64,000 nucleotides of DNA from Thiomonas sp. X19 (GCF_900089495.1 NZ_LT605203.1:124001-188000), one strand, 5' to 3'; positions 45,875 through 54,188 are shown, counted from the first letter of the stretch. Numbers and translations are program-made. Notes: generated from the letters alone by a model not told the origin.

Positions 45875-47395
45875 TCAGGGCGGGGAGGCTGGGGCGGTGT
45901 GGACAGCCGTCAGATCAGGCCGGCGCTGCGCCCAGGGCTGGGCGGCTTCGAGCTGGGCGGCGAGGCGCAACAGCAGGTCTTCGCGCCCCCAGGGGGCGAT
46001 GAACTGCACACCGACCGGCATGCCCTGCGCATCGACCTGCAGCGGCAGCGACATGGCCGGTGCGCCGGTGAGGTTGGCCAGTTGCGTGAAGGGGGTGCGC
46101 GCCAGGCTTTGCCGCGCCAGATCGTCGACGATGCCGGTCTTGCGCAGCAGCCCGCCCAGGCCCAGGGCCAGCACCAGGCGCAGCGCGGCCTGCTGGCTGG
46201 CGGGAGTGTCGAGTTCGCCGATGCGCGCGGGCGGCTGCGCCGTGGTGGGGGTGAGCAGCATGTCGTAGCTGGCATGGAACGCGGCCAGGGCGCGGGCGAA
46301 ACCGTTCCAGCGCGCGTGCAGGGCGACGTATTCGGCGGCCGGCAGGCTGGCGCCGATGGCGGCGATGGCGCGGGTGTCGAGCTCGAAATCCGCCGGCCGC
46401 GCGCCATGCGCGCGGATGCAGCGCCGCACCTCGGCGGCGACATGGCCGAAGTAGATGCCGAGATAGCTTTGCGCCAGCGCCAGGCCGTCAATCGCCGGTG
46501 CGGCGGGCTCGACCCGGTGGCCGAGCGACTCCAGCAGATGTGCGGTGCGTTCCACCGCGGCGACACACTCGGGGTGCACCGCGCCGCCCAGCGGCGAAGC
46601 CACGCTGAAGCCGATGCGCAAACGCCCCGGTGCGGCGCCCACTTCGAGCGCATAGAGCCGTTGCGGCGCGGCCACGGCGTAAGGGTCGCCCGGCTCGGCG
46701 CCGGCAACCACGTCGAGCAGCGCGGCGCTGTCGCGCACGCTGCGGGTGAGCACATGGGTGCAACTGGCGCCTTCCCAAACCTCGTCGGCCGCCGGGGCAT
46801 GGCTCACCCGGCCGCGCGAGGGCTTGAGCCCGAACAGGCCGCAATAGGCGGCGGGAATGCGGATGGAGCCGCCGCCATCGGACGCACCTGCCACCGGCAC
46901 GATGCCCGCGGCCACGGCCGCCGCCGCGCCGCCGGACGAACCGCCGGGCGTGTGATCCAGGTTCCAGGGGTTGCGGCAGGGGCCGAACAGCAGCGGCTCG
47001 GTCACGGCCTTGAGCGCGAACTCGGGCAAGTTGGTCTTGCCCAGCACCACCAAGCCGGCGTCCTGCCAGCGCTGCGCCACGCTGCTGGTGGCGCTGGCCA
47101 GGACCTCGCGGCGGGCGCGCGAAGCCCAGGTGGACGGCATGCCCGCGACGTCTTGTCCCAGGTCCTTGAGCAGGAAGGGCACGCCGGCAAAGGGGCCGTG
47201 CTGGCCCTGGGCGAGTTGCGTGCCAAGTTGCGCGCGGGCCTGCTCACGCCAGTCCATCACCACGGCGTTGATGCGCGGGTTGAGCGCATCCAGCCGCGCC
47301 AGTGCGGCATCGAGCACTTCGGTCGCGCTCACCTCGCCGCGTGCGATGAGCGCGGCCAGGGCGGTGGCGTCGAGGGTGGGGTCGATGTCGGGCAT
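45875..47395 (-). CDS. Amidase-signature-family amidase
   Basis: Cytoplasmic amidase of 506 aa. The Ser-cisSer-Lys triad is visible: Lys in [12 protein letters not shown], cis-Ser in [11 protein letters not shown] and the nucleophile Ser in [11 protein letters not shown]. The substrate is unknown; it differs from the allophanate hydrolase in this window. An in-frame ATG at 47407 adds four residues. It is not obviously in an operon, with 252 bp to the EamA gene downstream; that gap holds only short GGT- and GGCCGACCC-type tandem repeats. Confidence 0.9.
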   Translation of the reverse strand: MPDIDPTLDATALAALIARGEVSATEVLDAALARLDALNPRINAVVMDWREQARAQLGTQLAQGQHGPFAGVPFLLKDLGQDVAGMPSTWASRARREVLASATSSVAQRWQDAGLVVLGKTNLPEFALKAVTEPLLFGPCRNPWNLDHTPGGSSGGAAAAVAAGIVPVAGASDGGGSIRIPAAYCGLFGLKPSRGRVSHAPAADEVWEGASCTHVLTRSVRDSAALLDVVAGAEPGDPYAVAAPQRLYALEVGAAPGRLRIGFSVASPLGGAVHPECVAAVERTAHLLESLGHRVEPAAPAIDGLALAQSYLGIYFGHVAAEVRRCIRAHGARPADFELDTRAIAAIGASLPAAEYVALHARWNGFARALAAFHASYDMLLTPTTAQPPARIGELDTPASQQAALRLVLALGLGGLLRKTGIVDDLARQSLARTPFTQLANLTGAPAMSLPLQVDAQGMPVGVQFIAPWGREDLLLRLAAQLEAAQPWAQRRPDLTAVHTAPASPP

Positions 47396-47452
47396 GGCGT
47401 CAAGCATAGAGCCAGTGGCAGGGCCTTGTCCGCATGCCCTCGTTGACCGCCG

Positions 47453-48127
47453 TTGGCGGGCGGTAAAAAGCTGCTGACATTGCTCGCGCCGAACGCGGCT
47501 GCGTTCCTGGGGCCTGTTCACGCTATTGCTGCGCAGCCCAACCCAAGCCTAGTGGCTTACGCGCCTGCGGCGGTGAGTTGCTACGACGCCGTGGCGCCGC
47601 ATCACGCCGGCAAATTGCGACTGCGCCACGGTCTGCGCCGCATGGCCGAGGGTGGTGCCGCGGTCGAGGCCAGCGATGCCCAGGCCGCATGCCTGACGGC
47701 GCATCGGCTGCAGCAGGCGTGCCGCGCAGCGCGGACAAGGGATGGCCGGGGCCAACTGATGCCTCGTCGCGCACGCAGGCCCTGGCATCCGACCCGTGCG
47801 AACCCGCGCGCCGACGCGTTGCGACATCAACCTGCTGTGCTGCACGGCGCCCGCGGCGCCGTGGTCGTGCTCGGTTTGGAGCCCATGGCGGGCCAGGCGT
47901 GCTGGTGGGTGGTCGACGCCGGGCCGGGCCTGGATACGCAGCAACAGGCGCAACTCTTTCAGCGCCATGTGCCCCAGGGCACGCAGCCCGGCCGCACCGC
48001 CGGCTTCGGCCTGGGCCTGTATTTCGTGCGTCTGGTGGCGGAGAAGCACGGCGGCAGCGTGGGCGTGCAGTCAGCCCCGGGGCAAGGCGCCAGCTTCTGG
48101 ATGACGTTGCCCTTGGAGCCAGGCTGA
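47453..48127 (+). pseudogene. Relic of a sensor histidine kinase (ATPase end)
   Basis: The last about 70 codons encode the end of an HK ATPase domain: G1 box VVDAGPGLD, G2 box FGLGLYFVRLVAEKHGG and the final GQGASFWMTLPL. Upstream, an N-box-like segment (DINLLC) appears in another frame near 47825, and no dimerisation domain or phospho-accepting His is found. Frameshifts and loss of the front have inactivated the gene. The apparent ORF start at 47453 is not meaningful. Confidence 0.6.
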
Positions 48128-48207
48128 GTGGAACTGGGCGCTGCGCGAGGCGGCCGTGCCTGGAGTTTGCCGGCTTGTTGAGGCGCTTGCTCGGGCGCCG
48201 CTTGGCG

Positions 48208-48912
48208 TCAGGCCTGTTCGCGGCACTGCTGGGCCAGCGCCACCAGCGCCTCGCGCACCTCGCCCGCGTTGTGCACCGGCGCGGCGAAATCGATGCGCAG
48301 CAGCCGGCCGTCGGCGCGCAGGTCGAAGCCGTCGGTGTCCACCCCGACCATGCTTACCTCCTGCGCCTGCACGCCGTGGAGATGGGCGCAGTAGGCCCTC
48401 AGGTTGTGCACATGGTCAGCGTTCATGTGGGCGAGGATGCCGGGCTCGGCCTGCTCCAGGCTGTTGGCCGGAGGGGCGAAATCGGCCGGAGCGATCCAGT
48501 GGATCTTGCCGAAGCCGCCGATGAAGCGCACCGCTTCCACCTCGATGCGGTAGAAGAAAAAATCGTGCATGCCGAAGTAGCCATCGGCCTCGGGCAGGTA
48601 GCGCAGATAGCGCGAGCCCGGCGCATCCTTGTCCGCCAGGCGGCTCGCACGGCCGACGAGGGTGACGCGCCCCGCCGCCTGCGCATCGTCGGCGCAGGGG
48701 TGGGCGATGATGCTGGCGCGCGGGTCGGCGTCCAGGTTCTTGGTGTGCTCGGCCAGGGTTGAAATCAAAATCACCGGCCGACCCTGGTGGTCGAGCATGA
48801 ACGGCGCGATCGAGCCGAAGGGCATGCCGCCGAGGCGTTTCGACAAGGTGGACAGCACGCCGTTGGGATGGGCGCGGACGAATTGGCGGGCTTCGAGGCC
48901 GAGATCGTGCAT
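48208..48912 (-). CDS. HugZ-like / pyridoxamine-oxidase-fold haem-utilisation protein
   Basis: A 234-aa protein with an N-terminal split-barrel flavin/haem-binding domain (HPNGVLSTLSKRLGGMPFGS, RVTLVGRASRL, FFYRIEVEAVRFIGGFG) and a C-terminal DUF2470 domain (ILAHMNADHVHNLRAYC). This layout is that of HugZ-type proteins; some members are haem oxygenases, others have unknown roles. The start at 48912 fits the family N-terminus (MHDLGLEARQFVRAH). It is a single gene. Confidence 0.85.
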   Translation of the reverse strand: MHDLGLEARQFVRAHPNGVLSTLSKRLGGMPFGSIAPFMLDHQGRPVILISTLAEHTKNLDADPRASIIAHPCADDAQAAGRVTLVGRASRLADKDAPGSRYLRYLPEADGYFGMHDFFFYRIEVEAVRFIGGFGKIHWIAPADFAPPANSLEQAEPGILAHMNADHVHNLRAYCAHLHGVQAQEVSMVGVDTDGFDLRADGRLLRIDFAAPVHNAGEVREALVALAQQCREQA

Positions 48913-49229
48913 GGCAGTGACTTGGCAAGGTGCAGGGGAAATGAGGCAAGCGGGGCACGACGTGCTTGTTGGCCATCGGCGGGCCAGCTGTGGGCCGCCA
49001 GACGCCGAACCTGGCGCAAAGCACCCGAAGGCACTGGCTATTGTGCCGCTGCGGGCAGCCGGCGAATGCATGCGCAAGCGGATGTCGTCCCGGGGCGGTC
49101 GCCCGAGCGGATGTACAGCCGAAATCCAACATCCCGTCCGGCAGCGCAGGCGGCTGACCAGCGGCCTGGGCGTGCGCCTCGGCGCATTCGGACTTGGCGC
49201 CAGCGGGGGCCGGCACCAAGGCGATGGGT
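48913..49229. other. 317-bp gap, no gene recognised
   Basis: Both strands carry only GC-driven open frames without ribosome sites. No RNA, terminator or repeat was recognised. It should contain the promoter of the leftward HugZ-like gene. Confidence 0.5.
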
Positions 49230-49817
49230 TCAGCTCGCGGCCAGCAAGTGCTCAACCTCGGCGAAGCTCTGCGGGCGCTCGGTCGGCTCGATCGGAAAGC
49301 CGAGCTGACGGCCAATTTGCGTGGTCGAAAAAATGCCGCGGATGGTCGGCACATGGCCGCGCTCGAGCACCAGAGCATGCTGGCGGCCACTGGCGCGCAG
49401 GGTCATCACCACATCGCCAACGCTGGAATGCTGCACCTCGTTGTAGTCGAGCACCTGAATCTGCTCGCGCGGCACCATCACCCGTTCCACCAGCACCGCA
49501 TCACGCGGCGTGCCATCGCTCACCGCGACGCGGATGGGTTTTTCGCCGAGCAGGTCGCGCGCGGTGATGATCCCCAGCACATCATCGTTCGCATCCACCA
49601 CCAGCAACAGCCGCACGCGGGCGTGGATCATGCGTTGTTGCGCCAGGTCCACGGTGGCGTCCGGGCTGATGGTGACTGCGCTGACGCGCCGCAGATCGGT
49701 CATCACCGCCGTGGCTGGGGCGTCCATGTCGACATGGGCAGGGCGGCCGAGATCGACTTCACTGAAACGTGTCTGTGCCGGCAAGATGCTGGCATGCAGG
49801 CTGCGATATATCGTCAT
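49230..49817 (-). CDS. CBS-domain-pair protein
   Basis: A 195-aa soluble protein with two CBS domains (about residues 38-95, VMTDLRRVSAVTISPDATV and LLLVVDANDDVLGIITARDL; and about 110-180, VMVPREQIQVLDYNEVQH and HALVLERGHVPTIRGIFS). CBS pairs bind adenine nucleotides as energy sensors. The start at 49817 follows a near-perfect AGGAGGA site. The partner is unknown. Confidence 0.88.
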   Translation of the reverse strand: MTIYRSLHASILPAQTRFSEVDLGRPAHVDMDAPATAVMTDLRRVSAVTISPDATVDLAQQRMIHARVRLLLVVDANDDVLGIITARDLLGEKPIRVAVSDGTPRDAVLVERVMVPREQIQVLDYNEVQHSSVGDVVMTLRASGRQHALVLERGHVPTIRGIFSTTQIGRQLGFPIEPTERPQSFAEVEHLLAAS

Positions 49818-49950
49818 GCTTTCCTCCTGGATTGCTGTGCCGCACCATCGCTGCCAGGAAATCCGGCAAACGACAGTTTTCACGCGAACCAATGTAGACC
49901 CAGGCCGCGGAACCTGCTGTTTCGACGTGTCCCCAGTCGCAAGCAAATAT

Positions 49951-49962
49951 TGCAATGCAGCA
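49951..49962. promoter_or_regulatory. TGC/GCA-rich motif resembling a PhaR-type operator
   Basis: TGCAATGCAGCA lies 134-145 bp upstream of the CBS gene. It resembles the TGC/GCA-rich sites bound by polyhydroxyalkanoate regulators, but is not a full palindrome. Low confidence alone; the better site is at 51475. Confidence 0.25.
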
Positions 49963-50065
49963 TGGTTTCCGCCGTGGCCTCCAGGACTTCGAGATTCTCC
50001 ATTAGACGCTGGTGATGCCCCAGTGAGCACTCCGCGGATCGAAGGCATCGCGCCCTTGGTGGTCT

Positions 50066-50341
50066 TCAGGGCTTGCGCGCCGAAGGGACCAGTATCAGTT
50101 GCTCAAGGGCGGCCAACTCGCGCTCGAATCGACTTGCGGCCAGCAGCGACCGCTGAACCATGTCAGCGCGCACCGCATCGGCGCACTGCGAAGGCAAAGC
50201 GTCGAAGGGCTCTTGCTCGAGTCGAGCTGTGGTCTCGGCAAGCACCTCGACATCCTCTCCCGGAGGGGCGACGGGACTGGCGGTGCCCGCCGAGTCTGCC
50301 ATGCGCGGTGTTGTGCTCGCCCGCAGGGCGGGTGCTACCAC
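50066..50341 (-). CDS. Possible small protein after the DUF3563 gene
   Basis: A 91-aa ORF with a GTG start that overlaps the end of the DUF3563 gene. The C-terminal half (ADMVQRSLLAASRFERELAA) looks helical and acidic/basic-balanced, as in a real small protein, but no family is recognised. It may equally be a chance frame in GC-rich DNA. Confidence 0.35.
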   Translation of the reverse strand: MVAPALRASTTPRMADSAGTASPVAPPGEDVEVLAETTARLEQEPFDALPSQCADAVRADMVQRSLLAASRFERELAALEQLILVPSARKP

Positions 50342-50541
50342 AGCGCGCTCCAGTGGTTGGCGAGTGCACCAAGGGGACCGATGTTCGCTGAGAAAGCGCC
50401 ACCTTGACGGTGTTCGATCTCGCTCATGCGCCGCTCCAGGTCGTAAATGTCGGTGGCTTGCTCGAGATAGGCTTCATCGCCGTTGCGCGAGCCGTGACTG
50501 GCGGAAAACATGGCCTTGAGTTGGCCCAAGAGTTTGTTCAT
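50335..50541 (-). CDS. DUF3563-family small protein
   Basis: A 68-aa protein with the DUF3563 hallmark DEAYLEQATDIYDLERRMSE. Function is unknown; such proteins are common and short in Burkholderiales. The ATG has GGGAG 7 bp upstream. A nested palindrome of AACCCTAA/TTAGGGTT units lies 30-54 bp upstream and should overlap its promoter. Confidence 0.85.
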   Translation of the reverse strand: MNKLLGQLKAMFSASHGSRNGDEAYLEQATDIYDLERRMSEIEHRQGGAFSANIGPLGALANHWSALW

Positions 50542-50570
50542 GATGCGTCTCCCTTGTGGGGAGCCAAGGC

Positions 50571-50595
50571 AACCCTAAATTAGGGTTAACCCTAG
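50571..50595. promoter_or_regulatory. Nested palindromes upstream of the DUF3563 gene
   Basis: AACCCTAA (50571-50578), A, TTAGGGTT (50580-50587), AACCCTAG (50588-50595): two overlapping inverted repeats built from one 8-bp unit. TAGGGTTAACCCTA (50581-50594) is a perfect 14-bp palindrome. The position just upstream of the gene fits an operator. Confidence 0.6.
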
Positions 50596-50707
50596 TCTAA
50601 TACCTCTTGCCGAGGCTTGCAGTTCATGCGTTTGTCAGGCACGGTGTGCGAGCGCGCTTGCCGCGCAGGACCTCGCAGCGACGAATGCGGGCCGACTGCA
50701 CCGCTCG

Positions 50708-50971
50708 ATGCCGGCTCCGGACGCTGAAGTGAAACGCCCCGGGGTTTTGGGAGGCTGGCTGGTTGAAATCAAGCCGCCATGGCTGCCTGACACAGTAGAT
50801 GTGGCAAGCCAGACTCAAGAAATGCTGTCCCTGGCTCATATTCTGGCCAACGAACGGGAGTCTCTACTACCAATCTTCTCGACTCAAGAAGTTTGGTACG
50901 TGATTGTTGCGGAGCTTCCACCACCTCTGGCGTCGGGCTCGGTATCCAGCCGTAGCGGGTTGGTGCATTAG
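50708..50971 (+). CDS. Hypothetical small protein before a terminator
   Basis: An 87-aa ORF (MPAPDAEVKRPGVLGGWLVE). No family is recognised and no strong ribosome site is seen. The only support is that a rho-independent-type terminator begins 29 bp after its stop. It could be a remnant. Confidence 0.35.
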   Translation: MPAPDAEVKRPGVLGGWLVEIKPPWLPDTVDVASQTQEMLSLAHILANERESLLPIFSTQEVWYVIVAELPPPLASGSVSSRSGLVH

Positions 50972-51000
50972 TACCAAGGAAGGCCAATTTTGGCGTATTC

Positions 51001-51030
51001 GCCGGACCCCAAGGGGTCCGGCTTCTTCTT
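51001..51030 (+). terminator. Rho-independent terminator
   Basis: GCCGGACCCC, a 2-base centre (AA) and GGGGTCCGGC form a perfect 10-bp stem, followed by TTCTTCTT. It would end transcription coming from the left on the plus strand. Confidence 0.7.
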
Positions 51031-51131
51031 AAGAGCGAGCTCTCCGTGGCAGTGCTGGGAGAACAACGGTATACGTGCATGCGTAGGAAATGCCTGTGCG
51101 CGCCCCCGCAACCAACATAATCAAGCACTTG

Positions 51132-51157
51132 GCCCGGACTCACCCTCCGGGCTTTTT
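51132..51157 (+). terminator. Second rho-independent-type terminator
   Basis: GCCCGG, a 9-base loop and CCGGGC followed by TTTTT. It lies 102 bp beyond the previous terminator; no gene is recognised between the two. Confidence 0.55.
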
Positions 51158-51474
51158 GTTGCCCGGCGTTCATGTAATGGCTGCATGGGAATGGTGGTCG
51201 GGCATGTCTGCGGCTGCAGAAACGACAAGCCCGGCCATCGCGACGGGACTTGTTTCGAGCTTCGGTGTGGCATCAAGAAAACCCGCTGGGGGGAGCCCCG
51301 TGGGGATGGGCCGAGCGCCATGAACCACGCCGGTGATGAAGCCGGGCCGCTCTGCGCCGACGCCCGCGCCAGGCACTATGTGAGGCCGCGTGGATGACCA
51401 TAGGCCATAGGCCATAGGCCATAGGCCAATCATGGGAGCTTCTGCTGGCGAGCAAGAATTAAGTGTTTACCCTA
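51158..51474. other. About 320 bp without a recognised gene, including a tandem repeat
   Basis: Open frames here lack ribosome sites and known motifs. The stretch includes the 7-bp tandem repeat at 51398-51428 and ends at the palindrome before the small gene at 51507. Confidence 0.5.
51398..51428 (+). repeat. 7-bp tandem repeat, 4.4 copies
   Basis: CCATAGG is repeated four times followed by CCA. It lies about 80 bp upstream of the small gene at 51507. Copy number in such repeats can vary by slippage. Confidence 0.85.
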
Positions 51475-51489
51475 TGCTGCAGTGCAGCA
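51475..51489. promoter_or_regulatory. Palindrome resembling a PhaR operator
   Basis: TGCTGCA-G-TGCAGCA is a perfect 7-bp inverted repeat with one central base, 18 bp before the start of the small gene at 51507. TGC/GCA palindromes of this type are bound by PhaR-type regulators of polyhydroxyalkanoate granule genes. Assignment is by resemblance only. Confidence 0.4.
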
Positions 51490-51506
51490 CAATCTGGAGA
51501 TTCATC

Positions 51507-51725
51507 ATGACTGCATCCCTCGCCAAACCTACCTCGACATCCAAACCCCGCGTCGCTGTCGCGTCACCTCTGCGGCTTGCGCTTGGCGCTGCGCGGCTGC
51601 GCGCAAAGCAGATGATCACGCGCCGCGACGCGCGCCGTCTGCTCGAGCGCGCCGAACGCTACACAAGCTCGCAGCCCGGCTTTGCCGAAGACCTGCGCGC
51701 TGCTGCGCTCGCTCACCTTCGCTGA
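51507..51725 (+). CDS. Small basic protein
   Basis: A 72-aa basic Ala/Arg-rich protein (MTASLAKPTSTSKPRVAVAS; RRDARRLLERAERYTSSQPG). GGAG lies 8 bp before the ATG, and a palindromic operator-like site just upstream supports a real gene. No family is recognised. If the operator is PhaR-type, the product may be linked to carbon-storage granules. Confidence 0.6.
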   Translation: MTASLAKPTSTSKPRVAVASPLRLALGAARLRAKQMITRRDARRLLERAERYTSSQPGFAEDLRAAALAHLR

Positions 51726-51823
51726 GTTCCCTGAACGCTGAGCGGCGAACCGTCGCTACGGTGCCAGACGTTTCGGCGCCACAGTCGACTGCACGCCCCA
51801 GCGCAAGCGGCTCCCCAGCCCAA

Positions 51824-52336
51824 TCACGCCAGTTCCCGCAGCCACTTCGCGAGGACTGCGGCAACCAGTTCGTGATCTTCCCGCTGCGGCAGCCCGGACA
51901 CGGTGACCGCACCCCATAGCAGCCCGCTGCGGCTGCGCAGCGGAAAGCTGCCGCCATGCGACGCGTAATCGCGCAGTGGCAGACCCATCTTGTCCTGCAG
52001 CGTGCTGCCCTCGATGCCCAGCGCAAGACCCACCGCGTACGAACTGCGCGCCTGCAACTCGACGGTGTTGCGCTTGCGCCGCACCCAGTCGGCGTTGGCG
52101 GGCGTGGCCCCGGCCATCGACGAGAAGAACACCGTCTTCCCACCCAGGCGCACCTCGATGGCCAGGGCGGCGCAACGCTCGAGCGCTGCCTCGCGCAGCA
52201 ACGAGCCCAGGCGCCAGGCGGCATCCGCGCCGACGGGTTCGCACGCCAGCTCCGTCTCCTGGGCTGCGACCCGATCCAGTTCCTGTTTGACGTCCAATCC
52301 ATTCCTCGCAATCGCCCGTCTTTCGGGCACGGTCAT
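51824..52336 (-). CDS. UPF0303-family protein (haem-degrading-domain type)
   Basis: A 170-aa soluble protein of the UPF0303 family: AIEVRLGGKTVFFSSMAGAT, DWVRRKRNTVELQARSSYAV and DYASHGGSFPLR are characteristic. The family is annotated by similarity as haem-degrading, but its activity is not well established. The first about 15 residues are unusual, so the true start may be slightly downstream. Confidence 0.83.
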   Translation of the reverse strand: MTVPERRAIARNGLDVKQELDRVAAQETELACEPVGADAAWRLGSLLREAALERCAALAIEVRLGGKTVFFSSMAGATPANADWVRRKRNTVELQARSSYAVGLALGIEGSTLQDKMGLPLRDYASHGGSFPLRSRSGLLWGAVTVSGLPQREDHELVAAVLAKWLRELA

Positions 52337-52546
52337 GTTTGCACTTTGCTGATCCAGGGCGGGCGGCCCATCTCATCGCCGCGATCGAAATCGCCTTGGC
52401 CGACGGCTTGGGGTGATGACGGCACCTTCGGCAGTCTCGCCCGCGGCCATGCTAACCACGGCAAGACTCTTTGCCAAATCCGGTGCATGCCGACAAGCAC
52501 ACCAGCGCTCTCGAGCCCGGTGTCCAGGCTGCTGCTCGCGCTCGGA

Positions 52547-52705
52547 GAAAGAGTCGAATGCGTCGATCCATTGCTGCATCCCTGGCCCAGGCTTCGGGCG
52601 CAGGACGATGCGAATCCGCTCGCGCTCGATGAGGCCTTCACTCTGCCGCTTGAACCGAAGCGCGTTCGGAAGGCGCGCGGCTTGACGGCGACCGTTGGCG
52701 CACCA
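52547..52705 (-). pseudogene. Relic of a VapB-type antitoxin gene
   Basis: On the minus strand CANGRRQAARLPNALRFK, then LIERERIRIVLRPKPG and WIDAFDSF follow the VapB antitoxin pattern (NGRSQAVRLPKxFRF, a hydrophobic second strand, then an acidic tail). It lacks the usual MxxAKLF opening and a ribosome site, and no PIN-domain toxin follows. The rest of 52337-52860 holds no other recognisable gene. Confidence 0.45.
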
Positions 52706-52863
52706 TGCAGGCGCGCCGATGCTCCGGCTTGGTGCGAACCTGCTCGCTTCAGCGCGCGCCATCGGCATGCCGACAGGTCATGCTCAGGGAAAGCCGCAGA
52801 TCTGCGCTGGCATATTTCATGCTTCTACCTCATCAGGAGGCGCGCTGATGGCGCGCACTGAGG

Positions 52864-52967
52864 CGGGCTAGGGTTCCGGTTGCGTTTGTATGGCGCGATG
52901 TCTGGTCCAAGAGCTTGCCGGCTTTGCGACTGCGGAGCTCCACGGAGGGATAAAAGCCCGGGAGGAC
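52864..52967 (+). ncRNA. Guanidine-I (ykkC) riboswitch
   Basis: Three conserved blocks of the class appear in order: CTAGGGTTCCG (52868-52878), CTGGTCCAAGAG (52902-52913) and ACGGAGGGATAAAAGCCCGG (52942-52961), then GAG. The class binds guanidinium and turns on guanidine export or degradation genes. Here it precedes the complete guanidine operon, which matches the known biology. The 3' GGGAGG (52960-52965) can also pair with CCTCCC at 52983-52988, giving a hairpin that competes with the aptamer and is the likely expression platform. Confidence 0.93.
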
Positions 52968-52990
52968 GCCCATTGCGGCGCGCCTCCCCT
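52960..52990 (+). terminator. Competing hairpin of the riboswitch expression platform
   Basis: GGGAGG (52960-52965) and CCTCCC (52983-52988), with inner GCC/GGC pairing, form a hairpin followed by CTTTGT. It uses the last bases of the aptamer, so ligand binding should prevent it. The T-run is weak, so it may act partly as a rho-linked or translational control. Confidence 0.5.
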
Positions 52991-53016
52991 TTGTCCCTTG
53001 AAACCCGGAGCCTGCC

Positions 53017-54006
53017 ATGACCCTGTTGCAAACCCTGTTGCGCAAAGTTCTGCCTGCCGCTGGCTTATTGACGCTGGCCTTGCACCCGATTCCCTCGTTT
53101 GCCCAAGTGACCTTGGGCGTGTCCGACTGGCCGGGCTGGGTGGCCTGGTACGTGGCGGAGAAAGAGGGCTACTTCAAGAAATACGGTGCTGACGTCAAAC
53201 TGGTCTGGTTTCCGGACTACATGACCTCGGTCAACGCCTTGTCGGCCGGCCAGATCGATGCCAATTGCCAGGCCTTGATCGACACGCTCTCGCCGGTGGA
53301 GAAGAAGGTGCCGGCCAAGGTGATTCTGGTCACCGACAACTCGGCCGGAAATGACGCGCTGATGGTGAGAAACAGCATCAAGACCTTCCCTGAACTCAAG
53401 GGCAAGACGGTGGGCGTGGAGATCGGCTCGATCGAGAATTACCTCGCCGCCACTGCGCTGAAAATGCACGGCATGGGCGAGAAGGACGTGAACTTCGTCA
53501 ATATGTCCACCGGGGACGCGGCGGCGGCGCTCATTGCCGGCAAGGTGCCAGCCGCCGGGGTGTGGAACCCCTGGATTGAGCGCATCCAGCAACACAAGGC
53601 GGGCCATCCCCTGTTCACCAGCAAGTCCGCCCCTGGCCTGATTCCAGACGTGGTGTATGCCCGCGACGCCGCGCTGGCCGCGCACCGGAAGGACTTCGTC
53701 GGCATGACCAAGGCCTGGTTCGCGGCGGTGAAGTTCATCGAAGCCAACCCGATGAAAGCGGCCGAGATCATGGCGCCTCACGTCGGCCTCAAGCCGCAGG
53801 AATACGCCCTCAGCCTGGCCGGCACCAAGCTGTTCGGCGCCAAGCTCAATCTGGAGGCCATGGGCAAGAGCACGGCGCCGGTGTCGCTGTATGTGAGCAC
53901 GGCCGCCACGGGTGACTTTCTCGTGAGCCAGAAGGCCATCACCGCGACCCCCGATCCGGCCGGCTTCATCGACGCCGGCATCGTGAAAGCCGCGATGAAG
54001 CCGTGA
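53017..54006 (+). CDS. ABC transporter substrate-binding protein (guanidine uptake)
   Basis: Periplasmic binding protein of 329 aa, TauA/NMT1-like. A Sec signal peptide (LLRKVLPAAGLLTLALHPIP) with likely cleavage after SFA precedes the mature domain (LGVSDWPGWVAWYVAEKEGY; KYGADVKLVWFPDY). GGAG lies 6 bp before the ATG. It is the first gene after the guanidine-I riboswitch, so guanidine is the likely ligand, although the family is usually annotated for nitrate, taurine or urea-like compounds. Confidence 0.93.
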   Translation: MTLLQTLLRKVLPAAGLLTLALHPIPSFAQVTLGVSDWPGWVAWYVAEKEGYFKKYGADVKLVWFPDYMTSVNALSAGQIDANCQALIDTLSPVEKKVPAKVILVTDNSAGNDALMVRNSIKTFPELKGKTVGVEIGSIENYLAATALKMHGMGEKDVNFVNMSTGDAAAALIAGKVPAAGVWNPWIERIQQHKAGHPLFTSKSAPGLIPDVVYARDAALAAHRKDFVGMTKAWFAAVKFIEANPMKAAEIMAPHVGLKPQEYALSLAGTKLFGAKLNLEAMGKSTAPVSLYVSTAATGDFLVSQKAITATPDPAGFIDAGIVKAAMKP

Positions 54007-54188
54007 TGTTGGCAGCCGCCGACCTGCGCCACGGCCTGCTTGAGAACCCCCAGGCCGAGGCCATGCAGCAGCCTTACCCCGAGGGAGTTGCGGTCCGTTG
54101 GATTGGCGCGGTATTTGCTGACTTGGCTGATGCAGTCCTGGCATTCGCACGAGAGATCAGGCGCATGGCGCCACTGGAGTCACGATGA
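54006..54188 (+). CDS. Possible coupled small protein between binding protein and permease
   Basis: A 60-aa ORF beginning MLAAADLRHGLLENPQAEAM. Its ATG overlaps the preceding stop (TGATG) and its stop overlaps the permease start (ATGA), filling a 178-bp gap exactly. This tight fit suggests translation, but no family or motif is recognised. Confidence 0.4.
   Translation: MLAAADLRHGLLENPQAEAMQQPYPEGVAVRWIGAVFADLADAVLAFAREIRRMAPLESR

Noticed and set aside
45041..47446. 801-codon open frame on the plus strand opposite the EamA and amidase genes
   Set aside because: It spans two well-supported genes on the other strand and is Arg/Gly/His-rich low complexity; no start signal.
51090..51323. 77-codon plus-strand ORF
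   Set aside because: A terminator-like hairpin lies inside it and it has no ribosome site or motif.
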